64,000 bases of DNA from Sphingosinicella sp. (GCF_013911755.1 NZ_JACESP010000008.1:1-64000), one strand, 5' to 3'. Shown: positions 9,648 through 19,332, counted from the first letter of the stretch. The notes: a model not told the origin generated them from the letters alone. Numbers and translations are program-made.

Positions 9648-11186
9648 GTGCGCCGGTTCAGACGCCTGCCGCCCCTTGAACCGCGCCTCCAGAGCGAAGC
9701 GCTGTCCGATACCGAAGGCACGCGGCTCGGGCGCAGTATCGAGCAGGAAGCCGCCGCGAGGCCCGGTCTATCGGGCATCCATTTGCTTGCCGACGCGCAT
9801 CAGGCCTTCGCCGCGCGCATCCTGCTCGCTCGCGCCGCCGAGCGCAGCCTCGACGTGCAATATTATATCTGGCGCGGCGACCTTTCCGGGATGTTGATGC
9901 TGGAGGCGTTGCGCGAGGCGGCGGACCGGGGCGTGCGTGTCCGTCTGCTCCTCGACGACAACGGCATCGCGGGGCTCGACAACGTGCTCGCCGCGCTCGA
10001 CGTTCATCCGATGATCGAGGTACGGCTGTTCAATCCGTTCTTCTTCCGCCACCCCAAGGCGCTCGGCTACCTCACCGATTTCAAGCGTCTCAACCGGCGG
10101 ATGCACAACAAGAGCTTCACCGCCGATTGCCAGGCGACGATTATCGGCGGGCGCAACATCGGCGACGAATATTTCGCCGCGCGCGACGGCGACCTCTTCG
10201 CCGATCTCGATGTGCTCGCGATCGGCGCTGTGGTGAGCGATGTGTCGCGCGATTTCGACCGCTACTGGAACTGCGCCTCGGCATGGCCGGCGTCGCGCGT
10301 CCTCCCCGTCGTCGGCGCCGCGCAGCTTGAAGAGCTCGCGCAGCGCTCCGCCGCCGTCCACGCCGACCCGCGGGCGCACAGCTACGTGGAAACCGTCCGC
10401 TCGCTGCCTTTCATCACCGATATGCTCAGCGCCTCGCTGCCCTTCATCTGGGCGCCCGTGCGGATGGTGAGCGACGATCCCGCGAAGGTGCTCGATCGGG
10501 CGCGGCCCGGCACCTCGCTCGGCGAACAGCTGCAGGAAGCGATCGGCCGTCCGTCACGCCAAATGGGCCTCGTTTCCGCCTATTTCGTGCCCACCGCCGC
10601 GGGCGTCGAAGCGTTCGCCGCGCTCTCGCGCGAAAACATCGAGGTGAGCGTGCTGACGAACGCGCTTGAATCCACCGATGTCGCCATCGTCCACGCGGGT
10701 TACGCGAAGCGCAGGCAGGCGCTGATCCGCGCCGGGGTCCGCCTGTTCGAAATGCGGCGTCTCCGTGTGGGCACGCGCCGGAAGCGCCGCCTGCCGCTCG
10801 GTGTCGGCGGATCGGGCGCGAAGTCCGTCACCGGCTCGATCCTGCGTTCAAGCGGCTCGATGCTGCACGCCAAGACCTTCACGGTGGACCGCGCGCGACT
10901 CTTCGTGGGCTCGTTCAATTTCGACCCGCGCTCGGTCGCACTCAACACGGAGCTCGGCTTCGTCATCGAATGCCCCGAGCTTGCCGCCGACGTGCAGGAC
11001 GCCTTCAAAAGCGCGATCCCCATGAGCGCCTACGAGGTAACGCTCAGCGACAAGGGTCGGCTGCGCTGGATCGAACGCGAGGAAGACGGCGAGATCGAAA
11101 TCCACGACGTTGAACCGGGCACGACCCTGCTGCAACGCCTCGCAATCCGGGTTCTCTCCCGCCTGCCGATCGAATGGTTGCTTTAG
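9648..11186 (+). CDS. Phospholipase D family protein, cardiolipin synthase ClsC-like
   Basis: A 512-residue protein with two HKD motifs: HNKSFTAD (about residues 153-160) followed by [10 protein letters not shown], and HAKTFTVD (about 407-414) followed by GSFNFDPRS. This pattern is that of bacterial ClsC/YmdC-type cardiolipin synthases, which transfer a phosphatidyl group between phospholipids at the inner membrane. No transmembrane helices are evident. No ATG fits: GTG at 9648 has GGGAG just upstream, and a TTG at 9627 would add seven residues. A phospholipase role cannot be excluded, but the pattern favours phospholipid synthesis. It converges with the formaldehyde dehydrogenase gene, overlapping it by 4 bp. 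Confidence 0.85.
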   Translation: MRRFRRLPPLEPRLQSEALSDTEGTRLGRSIEQEAAARPGLSGIHLLADAHQAFAARILLARAAERSLDVQYYIWRGDLSGMLMLEALREAADRGVRVRLLLDDNGIAGLDNVLAALDVHPMIEVRLFNPFFFRHPKALGYLTDFKRLNRRMHNKSFTADCQATIIGGRNIGDEYFAARDGDLFADLDVLAIGAVVSDVSRDFDRYWNCASAWPASRVLPVVGAAQLEELAQRSAAVHADPRAHSYVETVRSLPFITDMLSASLPFIWAPVRMVSDDPAKVLDRARPGTSLGEQLQEAIGRPSRQMGLVSAYFVPTAAGVEAFAALSRENIEVSVLTNALESTDVAIVHAGYAKRRQALIRAGVRLFEMRRLRVGTRRKRRLPLGVGGSGAKSVTGSILRSSGSMLHAKTFTVDRARLFVGSFNFDPRSVALNTELGFVIECPELAADVQDAFKSAIPMSAYEVTLSDKGRLRWIEREEDGEIEIHDVEPGTTLLQRLAIRVLSRLPIEWLL

Positions 11187-12295
11187 AAAACCACCACGCT
11201 GCGGATCGATTTGCCCGCGTGCATCAGGTCGAAACCCTGGTTGATCTCCTCAAGGCCCATGACATGCGTGATCATCGGATCGATCTCGATCTTGCCGCTC
11301 ATGTACATGTCGACGATCTTGGGAACATCGGTGCGGCCCTTGGCCCCGCCGAACGCCGTGCCGCGCCAGTTGCGCCCGGTGACGAGCTGGAAGGGCCGCG
11401 TGCTGATTTCTTTGCCCGCCTCGGCCACGCCGATGATGATGCTCGTGCCCCAGCCGCGATGGCAGGCCTCGAGCGCCGTGCGCATCACGTCGGTATTGCC
11501 GGTTGCGTCAAAGGTGTAATCCGCGCCGCCATCCGTCATCGCGACGATCTTCGCGACGACATCCTCTCGGCTCATCCCCTTGGAGTTGAGGAAGTCGGTC
11601 ATGCCGAAGCGGCGGCCCCATTCCTCGCGATCGGGATTGATGTCCACGCCGATGATCTTGTTGGCGCCCGCCATCCGCGCGCCCTGCAGCACGTTGAGCC
11701 CGATGCCGCCGAGGCCGAACACGACGACATTGTCACCGACCTGCACCTTGGCCGTATTGATGACCGCGCCGACGCCGGTGGTCACGCCGCAGCCGATGTA
11801 GCAGCTCGACTGGAACGGCGCGTCTTCGCGGATCTTCGCCACTGCGATCTCCGGCAGCACGGTGAAGTTCGAAAAGGTCGAGCAGCCCATGTAGTGGTAG
11901 ATCGGCTGGCCCTTGTAGCTGAACCGCGTCGTGCCGTCGGGCATCAGTCCCTTGCCCTGCGTGGCGCGAATCGCGGTGCAGAGGTTGGTCTTGCCCGAAA
12001 GGCAGCTTTTGCACTGGCGGCATTCGGGCGTGTAGAGTGGGATCACATGATCGCCCGGCTTCACGCTGGTGACGCCCTGCCCCACCTCGCGCACGACGCC
12101 CGCGCCTTCGTGGCCGAGCACGCTCGGGAAGATGCCTTCGCTGTCGAAGCCGTCGAGCGTGTAGGCGTCCGTGTGGCAGATGCCCGTCGCCATGATCTCA
12201 ACCAGAACCTCGCCCGCCTTCGGGCCTTCAAGATCGAGTTCTACAATCTCAAGAGGCTTCTTCGCCTCGAAAGCCACAGCCGCGCGCGTCTTCAT
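11183..12295 (-). CDS. frmA: S-(hydroxymethyl)glutathione dehydrogenase, class III alcohol dehydrogenase
   Basis: A 370-residue zinc-dependent medium-chain dehydrogenase. It oxidises S-hydroxymethylglutathione, the spontaneous adduct of formaldehyde and glutathione, to S-formylglutathione with NAD; it can also reduce S-nitrosoglutathione. Catalytic-zinc ligands are in GICHTD (Cys40) and GHEGAG (His62); the structural zinc cysteines are at 92, 95, 98 and 106 ([15 protein letters not shown]). The Rossmann motif GLGGIG follows. Length and the motifs are those of class III enzymes. No S-formylglutathione hydrolase gene is adjacent, so the next pathway step is encoded elsewhere. Confidence 0.95.
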   Translation of the reverse strand: MKTRAAVAFEAKKPLEIVELDLEGPKAGEVLVEIMATGICHTDAYTLDGFDSEGIFPSVLGHEGAGVVREVGQGVTSVKPGDHVIPLYTPECRQCKSCLSGKTNLCTAIRATQGKGLMPDGTTRFSYKGQPIYHYMGCSTFSNFTVLPEIAVAKIREDAPFQSSCYIGCGVTTGVGAVINTAKVQVGDNVVVFGLGGIGLNVLQGARMAGANKIIGVDINPDREEWGRRFGMTDFLNSKGMSREDVVAKIVAMTDGGADYTFDATGNTDVMRTALEACHRGWGTSIIIGVAEAGKEISTRPFQLVTGRNWRGTAFGGAKGRTDVPKIVDMYMSGKIEIDPMITHVMGLEEINQGFDLMHAGKSIRSVVVF

Positions 12296-12345
12296 GAATC
12301 ACCCCTCCGTCAGCGTATTGGTCACCCGTCTAGAGCCTGATCGTC

Positions 12346-12375
12346 TCAGATGGAAGCGCGTGCGCTTTCATCTGA
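12346..12375. repeat. Intergenic palindrome with 14-bp arms
   Basis: TCAGATGGAAGCGC (12346-12359) and GCGCTTTCATCTGA (12362-12375) are reverse complements with one mismatch, separated by two bases. It sits between the frmA 5' end and the astD 3' end. It could help terminate astD transcription or be one copy of a dispersed palindrome. Confidence 0.75.
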
Positions 12376-12400
12376 AACGTGAATCAGTCTCTATTCAGAG

Positions 12401-12426
12401 GCTTAGATCCCATCAGGGATCTAAGC
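12401..12426 (-). terminator. Hairpin at the end of astD
   Basis: GCTTAGATCCC (12401-12411) and GGGATCTAAGC (12416-12426) pair perfectly around a 4-base loop, overlapping the last codons and stop of astD. No T-run follows closely in either direction, so termination is likely but not certain. Confidence 0.6.
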
Positions 12427-13819
12427 CGGGAACCTCCACCGCGCCAACCCCTTCCGCCTCGAAACTGGCGATGGGGTACGCGCAATAGTCCGCTGCGTAA
12501 TACGCACTCGGGCGATGATTTCCAGAGGCTCCGAGTCCCCCGAACGGCATATTCGCCGCCGCGCCCGTCGTCGGCCGGTTGCGATTGACGACGCCCGCGC
12601 GACTTTCCTCGATGAAACGCGCCCAAAGCCCTGCGTCTTCGCTGATGAGCCCGGCGGAAAGCCCGAACATCGTGTTGTTGGCAGCGCGCATCGCCGCGTC
12701 GAAGTCGCGCACGCGGATCACCTGCACCACCGGCGCGAAAATCTCGGCGTCCGGTACATCGATGCCGGTCACGTCGAAGATTCCGGGCGTCACGAACGCC
12801 GCGGGACGTCCCCCAATGCCTGCGAACGGCCGAATCACCTTCGCCCCGCGCGACACGATCCCGTCCGCCGCCATCCTTGCCCCGGCCGCAGCCGCATCGG
12901 ACACGAGCGGCCCCATGAAGGCACTGCCCGGTTCGTCCCAGGCGGCGATGCGCAGCCGCCCGGCCATCGCGTCCACCGCTTCGACGATCGCGTCGCCCAC
13001 CTTGCCTTCGGGCACGATCAGCCGCCGCGCGCACGAGCAGCGCTGGCCGGTCGTCACAAAGCTCGACTGCACGATGATCGATGCGGCAGCGTCGGGCGAA
13101 TCCCACGCGACAAGCGGGTTGTTGCCACCAAGTTCAAGCGCGAGGCTCACATGCGGACGGTCGATGAGCGCGCGCCGCAGTGCCGCGCCCGCCCCCGCCG
13201 AGCCCGTGAACAGCAGCCCGTCGATATCGCCTGCAACGAGCGCCTCGCCCGTCGTCCGCGCGCCCTGCACGATATTGAGAACGCCGTCCGGAAGCCCAGC
13301 CTCCGCCCACACCGCCACCATCGCCGCGCCGATGGCGGGTGTGATCTCGGAGGGTTTGAACACCACCGTATTGCCCGCGATCAGCGCCGGAACGATGTGC
13401 CCGTTCGGCAGGTGGCCGGGGAAGTTGTACGGCCCAAGCACCGCCATCACGCCATGCCCGCGGTGGCGCAACACGGCGCGGCCGAACGGCATGTCCGCCG
13501 CCCGCTCGCCGGTACGCTCGGCATAGGCGCGGACCGAAACCTCGACCTTGCCGACCATCGAGGCGATCTCCGCCTCGGTTTCCCAAAGGAGCTTGCCCGT
13601 CTCACGCGAGATCAGCCGCGCCAGCTCCGCCTTGCGGCTGCCGAGCACCTCGGCATAGCGCCGCGCGAGTGCGATCCGCTCGTCCACCGGGCTCGATCGC
13701 CATGCGCCGAGCGCAGCGCGCGCGCGTCCGATGGCAGCATTGCAGTCGTCCGCGCTTGCGGCGGAGCCTTCCCAAACCACTTCACCCGTGGCTGGATCGA
13801 TCGATTGGAAAGTGGTCAT
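12413..13819 (-). CDS. astD: Succinylglutamate-semialdehyde dehydrogenase
   Basis: A 468-residue aldehyde dehydrogenase that oxidises N-succinylglutamate 5-semialdehyde to N-succinylglutamate with NAD, step four of the arginine succinyltransferase (AST) pathway. The motifs fit AstD: YNFPGHLPNGHIVPAL, the base ELGGNNP (Glu229), and the nucleophile in TTGQRCSCARR (Cys261). It overlaps the end of astA by 4 bp and lies in the order astC-astA-astD, which gives the assignment much of its strength over other aldehyde dehydrogenases. The stop codon lies in a hairpin, marking the end of the operon. Confidence 0.93.
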   Translation of the reverse strand: MTTFQSIDPATGEVVWEGSAASADDCNAAIGRARAALGAWRSSPVDERIALARRYAEVLGSRKAELARLISRETGKLLWETEAEIASMVGKVEVSVRAYAERTGERAADMPFGRAVLRHRGHGVMAVLGPYNFPGHLPNGHIVPALIAGNTVVFKPSEITPAIGAAMVAVWAEAGLPDGVLNIVQGARTTGEALVAGDIDGLLFTGSAGAGAALRRALIDRPHVSLALELGGNNPLVAWDSPDAAASIIVQSSFVTTGQRCSCARRLIVPEGKVGDAIVEAVDAMAGRLRIAAWDEPGSAFMGPLVSDAAAAGARMAADGIVSRGAKVIRPFAGIGGRPAAFVTPGIFDVTGIDVPDAEIFAPVVQVIRVRDFDAAMRAANNTMFGLSAGLISEDAGLWARFIEESRAGVVNRNRPTTGAAANMPFGGLGASGNHRPSAYYAADYCAYPIASFEAEGVGAVEVPGLDP

Positions 13820-14817
13820 GCCGATACCCTCACCGGATCGCCATTGCCGAGCTTCAGCGCGTCGGCGGCTTCCTTGCTGATAGTCACGGCGGTCTCGCCA
13901 ACACGCGCGGCAGCACGAAGCGAACGAAAACCGTCGATCTGCGTCGTCGAAAGCAGCGCCTGCGCCTCGCCGGGCTCCCCGATTTCAAGCCGCAGCGTCC
14001 GCGTCGCGCGGATCGTGGCCACCTCGGCCGCCGGGCAGGTCATTGTCGGCCCACCGTCGAAAATGTCGATCAGACCCGAGCGTTCGAAGCCTTCCTTCTC
14101 CAGCAGCGCCAGCGCCGGCTCACCGTCGCGGTGCACACGGCCGATCGCCGCGCGCGCGTCCGCGTCGATGAGATCGACGTAGATCGGGTGGCGCGGCGCG
14201 AGATCGAGGATGAACTGCCCGTCGGTGGAGGTCACCATTCGGTCCGCCTCCTCGAAGGGCAGGCGGAAGAACTTGGAGGCGACGCCCTCCCAGAACGGCG
14301 ACTTGCCGTTCTCATCGAACCAGCCGCGCAGCTCGGCCATGATCGTGTGCGAAAAGCGCGTCGGCTCGGCGCCGATCAGCATGTAGCGGGAGCGCGCGAG
14401 CAGGCTTCCCGCGCCGCCGCTCCGCCGCTCGGGCCGCAGGAACAGCGAACCGACCTCGGTCCAGCCGCCGCATTCGTTCACCAGCACCAGCGCCTGATGG
14501 TCGAAGCGCGTGGCCGTGGCCGACGAATATTGCGCGAGCGTCATCACGCGGAACGAGAAGTGCGGGCGTTTCAGCCCCACGGCGGCACGAACCCCGGCCA
14601 GCCCTTCGACCCGCCCGGTCTCCGTATCCTCAAGCATGATCGTGTACCACGCCTCGGCGGGCGCCACCGCGCCCGTGAAGCTCGCCTCGGCGAGTTCGAG
14701 ACGCGCGGCAAGCGTCGCCTCGTCATCGGGCAGGCTGGTGAACCCGCGGCCCGAAAGCACCGCGAGTTCCATCATCACATCAAGATCGGCCGGCCGCGCC
14801 GGCCGGATCACCAGCAT
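13816..14817 (-). CDS. astA: Arginine N-succinyltransferase
   Basis: A 333-residue enzyme with a GNAT-like fold that transfers succinyl from succinyl-CoA to the alpha-amino group of arginine, the committing step of the AST pathway. Family features visible are the N-terminal MLVIRPARPADLDVMMELA, the block LFLRPERRSGGAGSLLARSRY (about residues 126-146), RGWFDENGKSPFWEGV, and the C-terminal DIFDGGPTMTC. Its start overlaps the astC stop by one base and its end overlaps astD by 4 bp, so the three are translationally coupled. Confidence 0.93.
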   Translation of the reverse strand: MLVIRPARPADLDVMMELAVLSGRGFTSLPDDEATLAARLELAEASFTGAVAPAEAWYTIMLEDTETGRVEGLAGVRAAVGLKRPHFSFRVMTLAQYSSATATRFDHQALVLVNECGGWTEVGSLFLRPERRSGGAGSLLARSRYMLIGAEPTRFSHTIMAELRGWFDENGKSPFWEGVASKFFRLPFEEADRMVTSTDGQFILDLAPRHPIYVDLIDADARAAIGRVHRDGEPALALLEKEGFERSGLIDIFDGGPTMTCPAAEVATIRATRTLRLEIGEPGEAQALLSTTQIDGFRSLRAAARVGETAVTISKEAADALKLGNGDPVRVSA

Positions 14818-16013
14818 CAGGCCGCCTTGGCGAGGCGCGTCCGCGCATCGGCGAACGCCGCGTCGAGCCGCGTCACGACCTCCGCCGCCTCGGCGCTGGA
14901 AAGCAGCAGCGAAGGCAGCAGGCGCACGCAGTTCTCACCGCCGCCCGCAACAAGAATGCCGTGATCGCGCGCCAGCGCCATGAACTCGCGGTTGTTGGGC
15001 ACGAGCTTCAGGCCGATCAGCATCCCCTTGCCGCGCACTTCGACGATCAGATCGCTGTGCTTGTCCTTCAGCGCGTTCAGCTGCTCCACGAGTTCCGCCG
15101 CGATCGCGCGGGCGTGCGCCAGCGTCTCTTCTTTCGCGATCTCGTCGAACGCCGCGATGCCCACGGCCATCGCCAGCGGATTGCCGCCGAAGGTCGAGCC
15201 GTGCGTGCCGACGACCATGCCCTTTGCGGCTTCCTTGGTGGCAAGGAACGCGCCGATCGGGAACCCGCCGCCGAGCGCCTTGGCGATCGCCATGATGTCG
15301 GGTTCAACGCCTTCGAACCACTGGTGAGCGAACAGCTTGCCCGTGCGCCCCATGCCGCTCTGCACCTCGTCGTAGATCAGCAGCACGCCGTGCTGCGTGC
15401 ACAGGTCGCACACGCGCTTCAGCCACTCGCCCGTCAGCGCCCGCGCGCCGCCTTCGCCCTGCACCGGCTCCACGATCACCGCGGCCGTCGTCGGCCGCGC
15501 GATGGCCTCCGCGATGCCCGCTTCGTCGTCGAGCGTCAGTTGCACATAGCCCGGAAGCCGGGGACCGAACCCTTCAAGGTACGAAGCATTGCCCGATGCG
15601 TTCACCGCCGCATAGGTGCGACCGTGAAAGGAGCCTGCAAAGCCGATCACGTCGATCCGCTCCGGCGCGCCGTTCACGAAATGATAGCGCCGCGCGGTCT
15701 TCAGCGCGCCTTCGATCGCCTCGGAGCCCGAGTTGCCGAAGAACACGACGTCCGCGAAGGTCGAATCGATCAGGCGCTGCGCCAGCGCCTCCTGTCCCGG
15801 AATGCGGAAGATGTTGGAGACATGCCACAGCTTCTTCGCCTGCGCTTCCAGCGCCGCGACCAGCTTCGGGTGCGCGTGGCCGAGCCCGTCGGTGGCGATG
15901 CCCATCACGCAGTCGAGCCAGCGGTTGCCGTCGACATCATAGAGCCACGACCCCTCGCCGCGATCGACGACGAGCGGCGCCCGATTGTAAACCCCAAGCA
16001 AATTGTCGGACAT
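14817..16013 (-). CDS. astC: Succinylornithine/acetylornithine transaminase
   Basis: A 398-residue class III PLP aminotransferase. The PLP lysine is Lys245 in DIMAIAKALGGGFPIGAF, and GNSGSEAIEGALKTAR and YDEVQSGMGRTGK are also present. Proteins of this type act on N2-succinylornithine in arginine breakdown (AstC) and on N2-acetylornithine in synthesis (ArgD). Position just before astA and astD favours the catabolic role; dual function is common. The ATG at 16013 has GGAGAAG upstream; an in-frame ATG at 16025 is less well placed. Confidence 0.88.
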   Translation of the reverse strand: MSDNLLGVYNRAPLVVDRGEGSWLYDVDGNRWLDCVMGIATDGLGHAHPKLVAALEAQAKKLWHVSNIFRIPGQEALAQRLIDSTFADVVFFGNSGSEAIEGALKTARRYHFVNGAPERIDVIGFAGSFHGRTYAAVNASGNASYLEGFGPRLPGYVQLTLDDEAGIAEAIARPTTAAVIVEPVQGEGGARALTGEWLKRVCDLCTQHGVLLIYDEVQSGMGRTGKLFAHQWFEGVEPDIMAIAKALGGGFPIGAFLATKEAAKGMVVGTHGSTFGGNPLAMAVGIAAFDEIAKEETLAHARAIAAELVEQLNALKDKHSDLIVEVRGKGMLIGLKLVPNNREFMALARDHGILVAGGGENCVRLLPSLLLSSAEAAEVVTRLDAAFADARTRLAKAA

Positions 16014-16053
16014 GATCTTCTCCATCAAAAACTGTTCGGCGCTGCTTACCGCG

Positions 16054-17046
16054 TTACGCTGCGCGCGTCATCGCGAAGATGCCGGTCGCGTTGCCGCTGT
16101 CGAAGCGGAGGTCAAGAGCGCCGCTCGCGGGGTCCGCGTCGCGTGTGATGAACTCGTAGAACGAGCCCGGCACGGTGCGGCGCACACCGCCCGCGAACCT
16201 GCGCTCGAAGCTGTCGGCGCGAAACGCCGTCTGCCGTACGCGGCCGCTGCTCGACACCTCCACCGTGTCCTTCATCGGCCGGCCTTCGGCCTTCAGCCGC
16301 GCCGCGAGCGCATCGACATCAGCCACGCGGTCGGTCGCATGGTTGAAAGCGTTACCCTCCGTCGCGATCCACGCCGCCTCGCCCGAGCGCGCCAGCAGCG
16401 CCTCATAGTCGCCGAGCGTCACGAGATCGTGGTGGCAATCGAAACAAGCGACGATCGCGGGTAGCGCGACCAGCGCATCGGCAAACGGCACGCTGCCGTC
16501 CGTCGCGAACGCCGCGAGCACGTCCTGAGCGTCGGCGTTCAGCGGGTCGCGCGTCGTGCCGAACACGCGCTCGGCGACACGCACGAAACCCTCATCGAAA
16601 CGCTCGACATGAAGCTCGCTCACGAAGAACTGCGGGATCGCCTCCGGTGCGTCCAGATGGCAATAGGCACGGCCCGTCATGCGCAGCGCGGGCAGCGGAT
16701 ACGTGTCGGCAACCCGGTAGCCGAGCGGCTCCAGAATGCGCTGAAACGCATCCTGCCCGGCGGGAAGCGCGCCGGTCGGGCCTTCGCGGAAGCGCACGGT
16801 GCGCAGTGCGCCGTGGTCGAAGGTGATGCGCTCGCCGCGCGCCACCGTGTCCGCCACATAGGCCGCGCCGCTCGGCACGCGCTTCAGCAGGTCGTCGAAC
16901 AGCAGCACGTTCAGCGCCATCGCGAACGCCGCGCGCGAAACCGTCTCGCCGGTTTCGGCGAGCAGCGCCGGATCGATCGCAAGCGCGCCCAGCGCCCGCG
17001 TCCCCGTCACCAGCCGCTCGATCGCTCCTTCATTCGCATTCGACAT
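16054..17046 (-). CDS. DUF1338 / 2-oxoadipate dioxygenase-decarboxylase family protein
   Basis: A 330-residue protein. Three blocks line up with the metal ligands of the DUF1338 family, whose Pseudomonas member HglS converts 2-oxoadipate to 2-hydroxyglutarate in lysine breakdown. They are FDHGALR (His78), FNHATDR (His236) and YEFITR (Glu298); the RQTAFRADSF stretch also fits. It is shorter than the roughly 450-residue HglS. It lies directly upstream of astC on the same strand, in the place where a pathway enzyme would be expected, and divergent from a LysR gene. The ATG at 17046 has GGGAG 7 bp upstream; a longer frame to 17328 would run into the LysR gene. The substrate is inferred only. Confidence 0.75.
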   Translation of the reverse strand: MSNANEGAIERLVTGTRALGALAIDPALLAETGETVSRAAFAMALNVLLFDDLLKRVPSGAAYVADTVARGERITFDHGALRTVRFREGPTGALPAGQDAFQRILEPLGYRVADTYPLPALRMTGRAYCHLDAPEAIPQFFVSELHVERFDEGFVRVAERVFGTTRDPLNADAQDVLAAFATDGSVPFADALVALPAIVACFDCHHDLVTLGDYEALLARSGEAAWIATEGNAFNHATDRVADVDALAARLKAEGRPMKDTVEVSSSGRVRQTAFRADSFERRFAGGVRRTVPGSFYEFITRDADPASGALDLRFDSGNATGIFAMTRAA

Positions 17047-17134
17047 GACAAGACTCCCTGCGTTCCAGCGCCGATTGTCAGGAAATAAACGATATGGCAA
17101 ACAAGGAGCCTTCATTTGTTCATGCGAGTTTGGA
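17047..17134. promoter_or_regulatory. Divergent control region between the DUF1338-ast operon and the LysR gene
   Basis: An 88-bp gap separates the two divergent starts. LysR-type regulators usually bind such a shared region to control themselves and the opposite operon. No operator could be defined by eye; only the layout supports the call. Confidence 0.5.
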
Positions 17135-18019
17135 ATGAGCGAACGCCGCCACCTGCCGCCCATCGGCGCCCTCGCCAGCTTCGCCGCCGCCGCACGGCAC
17201 GGCAGCTTTTCGCGCGCGGGCGAGGAGATCGGCCTCACGCAAAGCGCCGTCAGCCGCCAGATCGCGCTCCTCGAGGACTGGCTGCAGACGCCGCTGTTCG
17301 ACCGCGCCGGCCGCCGCGTCGCACTCAACGCCGATGGTCGCGCCTATGCCGACGAAATCGCCCCCGCGCTCGATCGCATCCGCCGCGCCACCGCTCGCCT
17401 TGCGACGAAGCGGCCAGATAATGCTCTCAGCATCGCCACCCTGCCCAGCTTCGGGATGCGCTGGCTCGCGCCCCGTTTGCCCCGCTTCACGGCGGAACAC
17501 CCCGACCTTGTCGTCAATTTCGCCGCGCGGTCGGACACGTTCGATTTCGCCGAGGAGGATTTCGACGCCGCGATCCACTTCGGCCTGCCCGATTGGCCCG
17601 GCGCCGCGCACGATTTCCTCTTCCGAGAAACCTCGATCCCCGTCTGTTCGCCCGCCTGGCTCGCCGCAAACCCGCTCGCCGCGCCCGCCGACCTCATCGG
17701 CAAGCCGCTCCTGTTCCAGACCTCGCGCAAGGACGCATGGACACGCTGGTTCCGCCTCGCCGGCGTCGCCGCGCCGGTTGCGCCCGGCCCCACCTTCGAG
17801 CATTTCCTGATGCTCGCGCAGGCCGCCGCGGCGGGCGCGGGCGCCGCGCTCATCCCCAGCTTCCTTATCGAGCCGGAGCTTGCATCAGGCACGCTCGTCT
17901 CGCCCTTCAATTTGCCGCTCGCCACCGACGACGCTTATTATCTCGTCTCGCCCGAAAGCGGCGGCAGCGAAGCCCTCGCCCGCTTCCGCGACTGGGTCGT
18001 GCGTGAGGCCGCAGCTTAA
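17135..18019 (+). CDS. LysR-family transcriptional regulator (GcvA-like)
   Basis: A 294-residue LysR-type regulator. The winged helix is at the N-terminus (IGALASFAAAARHGSFSRAG, then LTQSAVSRQIALLEDWLQTPLF), followed by a two-lobed effector domain starting near LSIATLPSFGMRWLAPRL. That pattern is typical of the GcvA/AmpR subgroup. It faces away from the DUF1338-astCAD operon across 88 bp, so it is the likely regulator of that operon, with an amino acid or pathway intermediate as a possible effector. The ATG at 17135 is family-like; a longer frame starting at 17045 would overlap the divergent gene's start codon. Confidence 0.9.
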   Translation: MSERRHLPPIGALASFAAAARHGSFSRAGEEIGLTQSAVSRQIALLEDWLQTPLFDRAGRRVALNADGRAYADEIAPALDRIRRATARLATKRPDNALSIATLPSFGMRWLAPRLPRFTAEHPDLVVNFAARSDTFDFAEEDFDAAIHFGLPDWPGAAHDFLFRETSIPVCSPAWLAANPLAAPADLIGKPLLFQTSRKDAWTRWFRLAGVAAPVAPGPTFEHFLMLAQAAAAGAGAALIPSFLIEPELASGTLVSPFNLPLATDDAYYLVSPESGGSEALARFRDWVVREAAA

Positions 18020-18025
18020 ATGCCC

Positions 18026-18102
18026 TGCGTCCCTCGACTTCGCTCGGGATGAAATACCTTTGAACTCTGCGATCATCATCCCGAGCGAAGTCGAGGGACG
18101 CA
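18026..18102. repeat. Dispersed intergenic palindrome, copy B
   Basis: The left arm 18026-18052 and right arm 18076-18102 are perfect reverse complements over 27 bases, separated by 23 bases. The core TGCGTCCCTCGACTTCGCTC is the same as in copy A at 8627-8706. It lies just downstream of the LysR stop codon and before ctaA. Confidence 0.92.
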
Positions 18103-18166
18103 CGACGATCTCCCGCGACCGAATGGCCGCTTGGCCTGCGCTGCGCCTTCGCCTAATCCGCAGCGT

Positions 18167-19189
18167 ATGACCTCCGCTGCCCGCCCCCGCGCCATTGCGC
18201 TCTGGCTTTATGTCGTCGCCGCGCTCGTCTTCGCGATGGTCGTCGTCGGCGGCATCACCCGGCTCACCGAATCCGGCCTGTCGATGGTGCGCTGGGAACC
18301 GATCTCGGGCGTCGTCCCGCCCTTGAACGACGCCGAGTGGAACACCGAGTTCGAAGCCTACAAGGCCTATCCCGAATACCAGAAGGTCAACCGGGGTATG
18401 GCGCTTGCCGAGTTCAAGGCGATCTTCTTCTGGGAGTATCTGCACCGCGTGCTCGGCCGCTTCATTGGCCTCGCCTTCGCCTTGCCGCTCGCGTGGTTCT
18501 GGGTCCGCCGCGCAATTCCCGATGGTTACAAACCGCGCCTGCTCGCACTTCTCGCGCTCGGCGCCTTGCAGGGTGCGATCGGCTGGTGGATGGTCGCCTC
18601 CGGGCTTATCGACCGGCCGGACGTGGCGCACGATCGTCTCGCCGTCCATCTCGGCACCGCGCTTTTCATCCTTGGCGGCCTCGTCTGGACCGCGCGCGAT
18701 CTCACCGCCCACGCGCGCGGCGAGCGCCGTGCGCGGCTCACCGGCTTTGGCGCGTTCACACTGCTGGTCCTCGCGGTCCAGATCGTCCTCGGCGCCTTTG
18801 TCGCCGGCCTCAACGCGGGCCATGCCTTTGCCGAATGGCCGCTGATGGGCGGGCATTTCTTCCCCGAAGGCGTGCAGTGGCTGGAGCCCCTCTGGCGGAA
18901 CGCTGTCGACAATCCCGTTGTCGTGCAATGGATTCACCGTTGGTGGGCATGGATCGCCGCTGCGTTTCTCATCGCCCTCGCCCTCCGCACGTCGCGCGAA
19001 AGCGGCGGCGGTGCGCCGCGTCTCGTCCTGCTGCTGCTCACCGCGCAGATCATCCTCGGCATCGCCACATTGCTCACCGGCGTCGCGCTCCACGTCGCGG
19101 TCGCGCATCAGGCCGTGGCCGCGCTCCTGGTCTGGGCGGCGGTCGCCTGCGCGCATGGACTCGGCAGGCCGGGGCGTCGAATGCGCTGA
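18167..19189 (+). CDS. ctaA: Heme A synthase, COX15/CtaA type 2
   Basis: A 340-residue membrane protein with about eight hydrophobic helices that oxidises the C8 methyl group of heme O to give heme A for aa3-type cytochrome oxidase. Family marks are GGITRLTESGLSMVRWEPISG in helix 1 and its loop, FFWEYLHRVLGR (heme-binding His), GALQGAIGWWMVASGL, and QWIHRWWAWIAA and AVAHQAVAALL in the second half. The ATG at 18167 matches the family start; 12 earlier in-frame residues are not family-like. It is a single gene upstream of rplM. Confidence 0.93.
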   Translation: MTSAARPRAIALWLYVVAALVFAMVVVGGITRLTESGLSMVRWEPISGVVPPLNDAEWNTEFEAYKAYPEYQKVNRGMALAEFKAIFFWEYLHRVLGRFIGLAFALPLAWFWVRRAIPDGYKPRLLALLALGALQGAIGWWMVASGLIDRPDVAHDRLAVHLGTALFILGGLVWTARDLTAHARGERRARLTGFGAFTLLVLAVQIVLGAFVAGLNAGHAFAEWPLMGGHFFPEGVQWLEPLWRNAVDNPVVVQWIHRWWAWIAAAFLIALALRTSRESGGGAPRLVLLLLTAQIILGIATLLTGVALHVAVAHQAVAALLVWAAVACAHGLGRPGRRMR

Positions 19190-19247
19190 TTCCGCACGCA
19201 AATTTCCTTGAATACTATAATACCCCACGCCTAAGCACCTATTTCGC

Positions 19248-19312
19248 TTGACGCTTTTGCGGCGCTCCATCATATGCCGCGCCGTTCACGCGGGCGGCTT
19301 CATGCGGCCCGC
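19248..19312 (+). promoter_or_regulatory. Likely rplM promoter and leader hairpin
   Basis: TTGACG (19248-19253) and TCATAT (19270-19275) are 16 bp apart, a plausible housekeeping -35/-10 pair. The transcript would include GCGGGC (19290-19295) pairing with GCCCGC (19307-19312), followed by CTTTGTTTTGGG, resembling a small terminator or attenuator before the rplM start at 19333. Seen by eye; not tested. Confidence 0.5.
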
Positions 19313-19332
19313 CTTTGTTTTGGGATCGAACC

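Noticed and set aside
17047-17328. N-terminal extension of the DUF1338 protein
   Set aside because: It would overlap the LysR coding region; the shorter start has a good ribosome-binding site.
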